NCBI GenBank assembly: GCA_020426125.1
Contig: JAGQQQ010000005.1
Location: forward strand, 1-7,016
DNA from: Planctomycetaceae bacterium
Lineage (GTDB): Bacteria > Planctomycetota > Planctomycetia > Planctomycetales > Planctomycetaceae
Direction of reading: 5' to 3'
Length of the DNA stretch: 7,016 bases
In this document: in pieces, positions 1 through 5,651 of the stretch
Numbering within the stretch: position 1 is the stretch's first letter
Layout of the letters: every line of letters begins with the position of its first letter
Position numbers and translations under genes: made by a program
The notes under the pieces: generated by a model
Seen by the model: the letters and a program-made list of their open reading frames with translations, nothing else
What the model was told of the DNA's origin: nothing
Databases searched by the model: none

Positions 1-2
1 AC

Positions 3-635
3 ACCGCCCTCGTCGCCCGCTGGCCCGGTGTCGTCGCGGCGGGAAAACGGACAGACGCCCTCGTCCAATATACGGACGTCCTACCGACGTTGATGGCGGC
101 GGTCGGGGCAGACGTCGCTGCTGACCAGTTTGACGGGACGAGTTTTCTCTCCGTTCTCCAAGGGGAAACCGACTCCCATCGCGAATATGCGTTTGGGATG
201 CATAACAACCTTCCCGAAGGCCCCGCGTACCCGATTCGGACTGTTACCGATGGGACAACCCGTTACATTCGCAATCTCACTCCCGATGAGATCTATATTG
301 AGAAACACTTGATGGGAGTCTCTGGGAACGGCCGCTTGAATAATCTGTACTGGCAAACCTGGGTCTGGGACGCGACGGAAAGCGACCACACCTACAATCT
401 CGTCAGACGGTACACTCGTCGCCCGCCCGAACAACTGTATGTCACAGAACAGGATCGATACGAATTGAATAATGTCGTCGACGATCCAAATTACCAGGAG
501 ATCCAGTCCCGGCTCAGCGGAGTTCTCGATGACTGGATGCGGTCGCAAGGAGATCCGGGAATCCCGCAGGACACCCGCGAAGCCCTCCAGGCGTCCCGCA
601 AGGGACACCATCTCTACGGACCCGACAAGAAATAA
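3..635 (+). CDS. Sulfatase, C-terminal part (5' end outside window)
   Basis: This is the last 210 codons of a gene whose start lies left of the window; the frame is open from base 3 to the TAA at 633-635. The visible part begins TALVARWPGVV and continues to YTDVLPTLM, the stretch typical of the C-terminal half of type I sulfatases of the alkaline-phosphatase superfamily, where the target date or site and quota text 'DGTSFLSVLQG' follows. Further on, PIRTVTDGTTRYIRNL and YELNNVVDDPNYQEI are the usual C-terminal subdomain signatures. The nearest resemblance is to N-sulfoglucosamine sulfohydrolase-like planctomycete sulfatases, but this is from memory of the family. The formylglycine site (C/S-x-P-x-R) and metal ligands lie upstream and cannot be checked. 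Family role: hydrolysis of sulfate esters or sulfamates on polysaccharides, usually in the periplasm or outside the cell. Its substrate cannot be assigned. Confidence 0.9.
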   Translation, partial: TALVARWPGVVAAGKRTDALVQYTDVLPTLMAAVGADVAADQFDGTSFLSVLQGETDSHREYAFGMHNNLPEGPAYPIRTVTDGTTRYIRNLTPDEIYIEKHLMGVSGNGRLNNLYWQTWVWDATESDHTYNLVRRYTRRPPEQLYVTEQDRYELNNVVDDPNYQEIQSRLSGVLDDWMRSQGDPGIPQDTREALQASRKGHHLYGPDKK

Positions 636-640
636 TCTCC

Positions 641-764
641 CTTGGAGTGCGGTGACTCGTCACCGCTTACTTTCAATCGCAGCTTGCGCATTTGCAAAAC
701 CCCGAAACTCTCATGCCCAGATCTCCACAAACAGAAAGCTCCGACGAGTCGGAGCACTCCAAAG
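641..764. repeat. Inverted-repeat element with a hairpin in each arm (MITE- or REP-like)
   Basis: The spacer after the sulfatase holds two matching arms in opposite orientation. The left arm (641-668) reads TTGGAGTGC, a hairpin, then GCTT. The right arm (737-764), read on the minus strand, gives the same TTGGAGTGC, a hairpin, then GCTT. Each hairpin is an 8-bp perfect stem with a 2-nt loop: 649-656 with 659-666 (GCGGTGAC/GTCACCGC) and 738-745 with 748-755 (GCTCCGAC/GTCGGAGC). Across the shared arm the differences fall at the three variable stem positions on each side (GGT/ACC versus TCC/GGA), so both stems stay paired. About 68 bp of non-repeated DNA lies between the arms. No target-site duplication is evident and no transposase is encoded. 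It resembles small non-autonomous repeats common in planctomycete spacers, but copy number could not be tested. Confidence 0.7.
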
Positions 765-3331
765 TTTTCCGATGCGAACGACTTCTCGTCGTCTTGGCAC
801 TCTGCTTCGCCTCTCGGGTAGAAGCACAATTGGAACGACCTCAATGGATGCCCGACTCTCAGGAGCATGAGCAGGCGATTATCCCGTTCTTTCAGAAGCA
901 CTGTGTCGCCTGCCATGGTCCCGACGAGGCGGAGGCTGATCTACGGCTCGACAACGGCCCCGCGAACGACTTTCTCAATCTTGTCGCAAAGCAGCACTGG
1001 GGAGAAATCGTCAACGTCCTGAATAGCCATGAAATGCCCCCGGAGTCTGAGAAACAGCCGTCCCCTGAAGAAGTCGCGGCGGTCGTTGACTGGATCACCG
1101 AACAGATGACACGTGCGGAGTTGCTTCGCCGGGATTCGGCGATTGTCCTCCGCCGGCTCAACCGGGATGAGTATCGCAATACGATCCGCGATCTGACCGG
1201 GGTCGATTTCGATGTCAGCGGCTTCCCCATGGATCCCGCCGCCGGGGGATTTGACAACAACGGCTCCGCGTTGACCATTTCTCCCTTGCACATGGAACTC
1301 TACTTCAGTGCTGCGAGGGCCATTCTCGATGACGCGTTGACGGAAGGGGACCGGCCGCCCGTGCTCAAGTGGCGATTCGAGCCGGACTCGGGCGACTCCG
1401 ACTCAAACCGCGTGACGTACGATGGCCAACGGGTGATCGTCAACGGCGGCAAGAACGCCGCTCAAGACGGCTTTAAGGTGATGCACCACGAAAGCTGGGA
1501 CCGCAAACTCAATGCCCGGGACTTCGCACTGCCGCATGAGGGAGAGTATGTCATTCGAATTCGTGCGGCGGCAGTCGTACCAACCCGGGAAGAAGTCGTG
1601 CAAAGTGCCAAGAAGTTCTTGGAGCATCGCCGCAGGGAGCAACTTGAGAAGAATCCCAAAGGAGAGCAGTGGCTGAATGAACAACTGGACCGCGACCTCG
1701 AACATTTCCGTACCGATCGCATGTATAACTACGGCCCTCCGCGTCTCAAATTGATTGTTAACCTCGGCGGACAACCACGAGTCATCGACGAATTCGACGT
1801 GGCCGCGCCGCTCGACAAGCCGCAGGTTTATGAAGTTCGAACTCCCTTCACGACGGAAAAAGCCGGGATCACAATCGAGTATGCGTACAGCGTTCCCAGG
1901 GAACTGGAAAACTTCTGGATGCAGGGGAATGACGGATTTGCCCGTCCGGAATTGTGGGTGGATTGGTTCGAGATTGAAGGCCCCGTTTACGACGAATGGC
2001 CCCCCGCTGGGCATCGACACATTCTCGGACGGTTTGCCGGTGCGGACGCCTTTTCCCGCGACGATGTTCGTCAAGTTCTGACGCGGTTTATGGAGCGCGC
2101 CTACCGGCGTCCCGTGTCCAACGATGAAGTCCACAAGAAGCTCTCACTCTGGGAGCAGGCGAAAGACGAAGCTCCGAGTCCCTTGGAAGCAATCAAAACG
2201 CCGCTGATTGCCGTGTTGATCTCACCCGAGTTCCTCTATCTCGCAGAGCCTGCCGCGAAAGATGTCACGGCGACAGAGAAGACCACGCGAGAACTCACGG
2301 ACTTCGAACTCGCTTCGCGGTTGTCCTATTTTCTCTGGTCGTCAATGCCGGATGACGAGTTGTTTGAACTCGCGGAGCAAGGGCGGTTGACGGACACCGA
2401 TGTCCTCGTCCAGCAGGTGGACCGAATGCTGGCGGACCCGAAGTCGCAGGAGTTCGTTAAGAACTTCGCTGGCCAATGGCTCGGCCTTCGGGAAGTCGGG
2501 GCCAATCCGCCAGCGGAGGATCTCTATCCGCGCTATGACCGGCACCTGGAACTGTCGATCGTCCAGGAGTCTGAAAAGTTCTTCGAGGAGATCCTGCGGC
2601 ATGATCTTGACGTGATGAACCTCGTCAAATCGGATTTCGTGGTGATCAATGAACGGCTGGCCCGGTTCTACGGCATTCCCGGAGTCAAAGGGGACCACTT
2701 TCGACGGGTGCCCGTTCCTGATGGAGTCGCTCGTGGAGGTGTGGTGACACAAGCGTCGATGTTGACCATCACGTCAAACGGAACTCGCACGTCACCAGTG
2801 AAACGTGGAACATGGGTCATGAAGAACATTCTGGGAATCGATCCGGGGCTTCCCGTCGCGAATGCCGGAGATATCGCCCCCAAAGTTCCGGGCATCGACA
2901 AAGCGACCGTTCGCCAGCGATTAGAGATCCACCGCGAGTTGCCGCAATGTGCCCGGTGCCATAACAAGATCGATCCGCTCGGATTCTCGCTGGAGAACTT
3001 CAACGCGGCTGGGGAGTTCCGCACACAAGAGGGGTTCGGCTACAAGGGTCGGATCGGGAAGAACGACCCCCTCATTGATGCCAGTGCCAAGCTCCTCGAT
3101 GGCACCGAATTCGTCGGCGTCACAGGACTCCAACAAGAATTGCTGAAGCAAAGAGAACTCTTTCAGTCCTGCCTCGCCGGGAAACTCTTCACTTATGCCC
3201 TAGGACGGGAACTCGGCGTCGCCGACCGCGTCCACGTTCAAGCGGCGGTCGACCACCTCAACAACCACAATGGCACACTGCGTTCCTTGATTCGCTTTAT
3301 CGTGACATCAGAGCCGTTTCGTAAGAAATGA
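713..3331 (+). CDS. Secreted di-haem DUF1592-family planctomycete cytochrome-like protein
   Basis: Numbering from the ATG at 713 gives 872 residues. A hydrophobic signal segment (about residues 24-38, RLLVVLALCFASRVEA) predicts export. Next comes a PSCyt1-like haem domain (about 55-125) with CVACH at 64-68. Then DUF1587 (about 145-208, LRRLNRDEYRNTIRDLTG), a beta-rich middle region that may be carbohydrate-binding-like (about 215-430), DUF1595 (445-511, AYRRPV), DUF1592 (526-657, LTDFELASRLSYFLW), DUF1588 (673-769) with a second haem motif CARCH at 746-750, and DUF1585 (793-872, LFTYALGRELG). The whole domain set is present with no frameshift. Its biochemical role is unproven; covalent haem binding at two sites and envelope location are inferred. 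A sulfatase lies upstream, a frequent pairing in planctomycetes. The start is uncertain: TTG 692 is also in frame, neither site has a clear ribosome-binding site, and both lie inside the 641-764 repeat. Confidence 0.92.
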   Translation: MPRSPQTESSDESEHSKVFRCERLLVVLALCFASRVEAQLERPQWMPDSQEHEQAIIPFFQKHCVACHGPDEAEADLRLDNGPANDFLNLVAKQHWGEIVNVLNSHEMPPESEKQPSPEEVAAVVDWITEQMTRAELLRRDSAIVLRRLNRDEYRNTIRDLTGVDFDVSGFPMDPAAGGFDNNGSALTISPLHMELYFSAARAILDDALTEGDRPPVLKWRFEPDSGDSDSNRVTYDGQRVIVNGGKNAAQDGFKVMHHESWDRKLNARDFALPHEGEYVIRIRAAAVVPTREEVVQSAKKFLEHRRREQLEKNPKGEQWLNEQLDRDLEHFRTDRMYNYGPPRLKLIVNLGGQPRVIDEFDVAAPLDKPQVYEVRTPFTTEKAGITIEYAYSVPRELENFWMQGNDGFARPELWVDWFEIEGPVYDEWPPAGHRHILGRFAGADAFSRDDVRQVLTRFMERAYRRPVSNDEVHKKLSLWEQAKDEAPSPLEAIKTPLIAVLISPEFLYLAEPAAKDVTATEKTTRELTDFELASRLSYFLWSSMPDDELFELAEQGRLTDTDVLVQQVDRMLADPKSQEFVKNFAGQWLGLREVGANPPAEDLYPRYDRHLELSIVQESEKFFEEILRHDLDVMNLVKSDFVVINERLARFYGIPGVKGDHFRRVPVPDGVARGGVVTQASMLTITSNGTRTSPVKRGTWVMKNILGIDPGLPVANAGDIAPKVPGIDKATVRQRLEIHRELPQCARCHNKIDPLGFSLENFNAAGEFRTQEGFGYKGRIGKNDPLIDASAKLLDGTEFVGVTGLQQELLKQRELFQSCLAGKLFTYALGRELGVADRVHVQAAVDHLNNHNGTLRSLIRFIVTSEPFRKK

Positions 3332-3334
3332 CAT

Positions 3335-3378
3335 CGCCGTTAGAAGGCGTTACAGCGGTGGCCGAAGGCCACCGGCTA
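3335..3378. repeat. GC-rich hairpin repeat between convergent genes, possible bidirectional terminator
   Basis: Nearly the whole 54-bp spacer between the DUF1592 gene and the minus-strand hypothetical gene is palindromic. The main hairpin pairs CGGTGGCC (3356-3363) with GGCCACCG (3367-3374) around a GAA loop. A smaller one pairs CGCC (3335-3338) with GGCG (3346-3349). There is no T-run on either side, so a classical intrinsic terminator is not supported, although a stem this strong between convergent genes could still limit read-through. The sequence looks like a dispersed planctomycete spacer repeat; that is recollection, not a search result. Confidence 0.55.
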
Positions 3379-3385
3379 AACTCAC

Positions 3386-3796
3386 TCATTCGCTGCTTCT
3401 GGCTTCATCGAGACACGCTGCGAGTCCCGTGACGCAGCCGCGGATGGAGACGACGCACTGAGCGAAGTTCGTATGTGAAGACGCCTTCGGAGCATCTTCG
3501 GCGAACTTTTCGATCGCTGTGCGAAACTTGCCCAGTTTCTTTTCCAGCATCTTGAAATACGCCGGGGGATCATCCACGCGTGTTTCCAGGGCTCGGGAGA
3601 GATCGAAAACCGCCCTGCCAATCTCGCCCAGTTCGGGAAAGTCCTCGACTTCATCCGAATGCCGGACAAACGCTCGAACCACCCAGGCGTGGGCCATCAG
3701 GAGTTGGCAACGGTCAACGAGTTGGGCAAGGCGGTCGGATGTTTCTGCGGACATGACATTCGAGTGCTGCGAATTTTCCATGTGTGAGAGCCGCAT
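3386..3796 (-). CDS. Hypothetical protein, 136 residues, mostly helical
   Basis: I do not recognise this family. The ATG at 3796 lies 12 bp after the stop of the oxidoreductase gene on the same strand, so the two are probably co-transcribed and may be translationally coupled. The protein is soluble, with no signal peptide or membrane segment, and looks alpha-helical. Notable stretches are HAWVVRAFVRHSDEVEDFPEL (about residues 36-56), FKMLEKKLGKFRTAIEKFAEDAP (81-103) and HTNFAQCVVSI (108-118). Cysteines occur at 30, 114, 121 and 128; their spacing does not match a known metal motif. Other in-frame ATGs are at 3781 (residue 6) and 3754 (residue 15). None has a good Shine-Dalgarno sequence, so the first 14 residues are doubtful. 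The clear conserved-looking core and operon position support a real gene. No function is proposed. Confidence 0.75.
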   Translation of the reverse strand: MRLSHMENSQHSNVMSAETSDRLAQLVDRCQLLMAHAWVVRAFVRHSDEVEDFPELGEIGRAVFDLSRALETRVDDPPAYFKMLEKKLGKFRTAIEKFAEDAPKASSHTNFAQCVVSIRGCVTGLAACLDEARSSE

Positions 3797-3808
3797 TGAA
3801 GAGGCCCA

Positions 3809-4918
3809 TTACAACAATGTCAACGGGTTCTCACGGGTTTCCAGAGGCAAGGCGACGGGGCAACCTCCATGGCGATGGCTCTCAAAAATCGCCGCGATCA
3901 TCTGAATGATGTCTCGGCAGTTCTCGGCGTCACACTTCGTGGGCCGTTCGTTTTCAATCGCAGCGATCAGATCCCGAATGGCGGCGATGTGTCCCCCTTC
4001 GTAGTTGCCGTCGGTTCGAGGTTCCGGCTTCCCGATCCCGGCGGAGGTGATGGTTTCCCAGGACTTTCCCGAGCGGCCGGGAGACCAACTGCTGTCGCGG
4101 AGGATGGACGCCGGTTGCAGGTATCCACTCGCCAGCTCGATGATTCCCTTGGAACCAAATACCTGCAAGGCGAATCGCGACGGGCTTCCCCCCATATTCC
4201 GTCTTGAGGAGAAATGGCCAAAGGCTCCGTTCGAGAATTGATAGCGGGCCTGGAGGTTGTCCCCCGCGAGGGGGCCAATCCCCTCGGCACCGTCGACAAC
4301 ATCCTCTTTGGTTACGGGATGGCCATCGCTGAGGACTGTCGCCGAACAAGTCTCCGGTTTGCCTCCTGCGAGGCTGAGCATCAACCCAAAGATGTGGGAG
4401 CCGAGAACCCAGAGGTCTTCTCCGCCCCCGCGGCGGTCTTCCTTGCCTCGTCCCCGCAGTTCTAAAACTTCTCCAATCTCACCGGCGCGAATGACTTTTT
4501 GGACAGCGTCCAAAACCGGCGAATACTGGCTGATATGGGCAATCCCCAGTTTGAGGTGCCGCATCTGCAATTGATTGACCACGTCATCGCACTCGGCGAG
4601 ATTTCGACAGAACGGCTTCTCCATATAGATGTGACATCCGGCCTCGGCGGCGGCCAAGAGCATCTCGTGGTGCTGGTCGATCCAGCGAGGGCAGATCGCC
4701 ACGATGTCGAGTTCTTCCGTCTTCAGCATTTTGTGAAAGTCGGCGTAGGCGCGGGAAGCATCGGTTCTTTTCATTGCGGCGGCCCGTCCGGCGTTGTCCT
4801 CGTCGGCAACGGCGACAACCTCGACGTTCTCCAGTTTGGTAAAGGCGACGTCGACACCGTGGCCGTAGTTCCCTTTCCCGGTCCGTCCGATGATGCCCAC
4901 TCGATAAGTTTTCGCCAC
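3809..4918 (-). CDS. Gfo/Idh/MocA family NAD(P)-dependent oxidoreductase
   Basis: The product is a 369-residue protein read from a GTG at 4918, close to the usual family length. The N-terminal Rossmann fold starts at once: KTYRVGIIGRTGKGNYGHG (residues 3-21) is the dinucleotide-binding glycine loop and VVAVADED (34-41) the second strand with the ribose-contacting acidic residues. AGCHIYMEKPFCRNLAE (93-109) contains the family EKP motif (100-102), whose lysine contributes to the active site. In the C-terminal alpha/beta domain, GGGEDLWVLGSH (164-175) supplies the likely catalytic-site aspartate and histidine region. Family members oxidise or reduce sugars, inositols and related compounds; the substrate here is unknown. 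There is no Tat or Sec signal, so it is probably cytoplasmic. The frame stays open upstream to an ATG at 5224, but that stretch is repeat DNA and does not resemble the family, so the GTG with its ribosome-binding site is preferred. Confidence 0.93.
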   Translation of the reverse strand: MAKTYRVGIIGRTGKGNYGHGVDVAFTKLENVEVVAVADEDNAGRAAAMKRTDASRAYADFHKMLKTEELDIVAICPRWIDQHHEMLLAAAEAGCHIYMEKPFCRNLAECDDVVNQLQMRHLKLGIAHISQYSPVLDAVQKVIRAGEIGEVLELRGRGKEDRRGGGEDLWVLGSHIFGLMLSLAGGKPETCSATVLSDGHPVTKEDVVDGAEGIGPLAGDNLQARYQFSNGAFGHFSSRRNMGGSPSRFALQVFGSKGIIELASGYLQPASILRDSSWSPGRSGKSWETITSAGIGKPEPRTDGNYEGGHIAAIRDLIAAIENERPTKCDAENCRDIIQMIAAIFESHRHGGCPVALPLETRENPLTLL

Positions 4919-4926
4919 GGCTCCAT

Positions 4927-4931
4927 TCCTC
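4927..4931 (-). promoter_or_regulatory. Ribosome-binding site deciding the GTG start of the oxidoreductase
   Basis: On the minus strand GAGGA ends 8 nt before the GTG at 4918. This is good Shine-Dalgarno spacing, and the GTG sits two codons before the conserved Rossmann strand. Together these support the short start over the ATG at 5224. Confidence 0.7.
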
Positions 4932-5042
4932 GCTGTTGGGAGAGTCTGATCGCTTTTCGCCAAGTGTAATCGAAGACCGGGTGGACTTCTCAATGAACGT
5001 GGATGTGTTTTTCGGACCAGTGACGAAGTCCTCCATTCGGTC

Positions 5043-5070
5043 GGTGGGACAATTCTGCCAAGCGACAGCC
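5043..5070 (+). repeat. Repeat X, left copy (GGTGGGACA ... CGACAGCC)
   Basis: This is one of an inverted pair. GGTGGGACA (5043-5051) and CGACAGCC (5063-5070) are both found, in the same order, on the opposite strand at 5236-5203. The left copy has 11 nt between the two blocks; the right copy has 17 nt, which contain most of a hairpin. The left copy looks like a decayed version. Confidence 0.5.
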
Positions 5071-5072
5071 CT

Positions 5073-5088
5073 TTCACGACAGCGTGAA
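5073..5088. repeat. Small hairpin TTCACG-ACAG-CGTGAA
   Basis: A perfect 6-bp stem (5073-5078 with 5083-5088) has a 4-nt loop and lies just beyond the left copy of repeat X. It is in the upstream region of the minus-strand oxidoreductase, about 155 bp before the start codon. It could be part of the repeat or an operator; nothing in the sequence decides between these. Confidence 0.35.
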
Positions 5089-5110
5089 GATTCCCGTAAG
5101 GTCCTTTTTT

Positions 5111-5147
5111 AGCGCAGAGAGGACAGAGGGCGCTGAGAGCCGCAGAG
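5111..5147 (+). repeat. Repeat A, forward copy (AGCGCAGAG ... CCGCAGAG)
   Basis: This 37-bp purine-rich stretch runs from AGCGCAGAG through GGACAGAG to CCGCAGAG. A diverged copy lies in reverse orientation at 5280-5316, which read on the minus strand runs AACGCAGAG, GACACAGAG, then CCGCAGAG. It belongs to the type of degenerate 'CAGAG' spacer repeat that I recall from many environmental bacterial genomes. Confidence 0.55.
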
Positions 5148-5202
5148 TTTGGCGAGGGGGGGATGAAAGCATCCCAAACAGGCCAGGTCGAATAGGTTTC
5201 GA

Positions 5203-5236
5203 GGCTGTCGTTGACAGGATGCAATCCTGTCCCACC
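5203..5236 (-). repeat. Repeat X, right copy with internal hairpin
   Basis: This is the inverted counterpart of 5043-5070. Its flanking blocks GGCTGTCG (5203-5210) and TGTCCCACC (5228-5236) are exact reverse complements of the left-copy blocks. Within it GACAGGAT (5213-5220) pairs with ATCCTGTC (5224-5231) around a GCA loop, giving a perfect 8-bp stem. The TTGACA at 5211-5216 resembles a -35 box but is part of this repeat. Confidence 0.55.
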
Positions 5237-5279
5237 AGGAAGTTTCGTTCCGGCGAACGTCTTTGGCCCAGGAAGTCTC

Positions 5280-5316
5280 CTCTGCGGTCCTCCGTATCTC
5301 TGTGTCCTCTGCGTTC
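5280..5316 (-). repeat. Repeat A, reverse copy (CTCTGCGG ... CTCTGCGTT)
   Basis: This is the diverged reverse-complement copy of 5111-5147, the two being about 130 bp apart. It starts with CTCTGCGG and ends with CTCTGCGTT. The middle differs by several substitutions and small length changes, so the pair is old or arose from separate insertions. Confidence 0.55.
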
Positions 5317-5638
5317 ACGAATTCTTCAAAGGCGGGCATCACAGGAATACCTCGCAACGCGAGACTTTCTCGAATGGCCGAATTTGCCGATGGCCGAGCG
5401 AAACCGGGCTTGTCTTGGTGGCCAAGGCCGATCAGGTGGGGAAAATGCGGTCCCACTTGAAGGGGATCCCGAAGTTTCCCGAATTCTCGAGGCGGAAAAG
5501 ACGAAAAAAACAGAATAACTCATCCAGACGGATCATCCTGTCCGATGAGAAAGACAACGTCATTCGATCGAGTCCGCGCCGGCTGACCGGTTCGAGTTCA
5601 CCCAACCGGGGTGGACCGCGGAACACTCACAAAGACTG

Positions 5639-5644
5639 AAGGAG
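5639..5644 (+). promoter_or_regulatory. Ribosome-binding site of the BON-domain gene
   Basis: AAGGAG lies 7 nt before the ATG at 5652. This is the strongest Shine-Dalgarno sequence in the window and fixes the start of the gene. Confidence 0.8.
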
Positions 5645-5651
5645 TGAGTCC

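Larger units (their letters stand above)
4919..5651. other. Divergent 733-bp spacer, repeat-rich, no convincing gene
   Basis: This spacer separates the minus-strand oxidoreductase from the plus-strand BON gene, so it must hold promoters for both. Several open frames cross it, but all translate to low-complexity Arg/Ser/Pro-rich sequence with no recognisable domain. The central part (5043-5316) consists of degenerate repeats listed separately. The right part (about 5320-5635) holds nothing I can name beyond short weak palindromes. No promoter could be assigned with confidence on either strand. Confidence 0.7.

Noticed and set aside
641..764. Insertion sequence
   Set aside because: At 124 bp it is far too short to encode a transposase, and no target-site duplication is visible; a non-autonomous repeat fits better.
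1403..2134. Long minus-strand open frame (243 codons) opposite the DUF1592 gene
   Set aside because: It lies wholly inside a well-supported gene, its translation shows no recognisable domain, and such antisense frames are common in GC-rich coding DNA.
4499..4969. Plus-strand open frame (156 codons) opposite the oxidoreductase N-terminus
   Set aside because: It is antisense to the conserved Rossmann fold of the oxidoreductase, and its sequence shows no family features.
4966..4993. Possible minus-strand promoter, TTGAGA (4993-4988) with GATTAC (4971-4966), 16-nt spacing
   Set aside because: The -35 box is close to consensus but the -10 matches at only three of six positions, which is too weak to annotate.
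5211..5216. TTGACA resembling a -35 box for the BON gene
   Set aside because: It is part of the hairpin in repeat X, has no matching -10 at proper spacing, and lies over 400 bp from the gene.
5043..5316. Possible CRISPR array or single large palindrome
   Set aside because: The repeats are only two of each type, diverged, inverted and irregularly spaced, and the interleaved order does not form one palindrome.
5084..5639. Overlapping plus-strand open frames in the divergent spacer
   Set aside because: They cross the degenerate repeats, give Arg/Ser/Pro-rich translations without domains, and have no convincing ribosome-binding sites.
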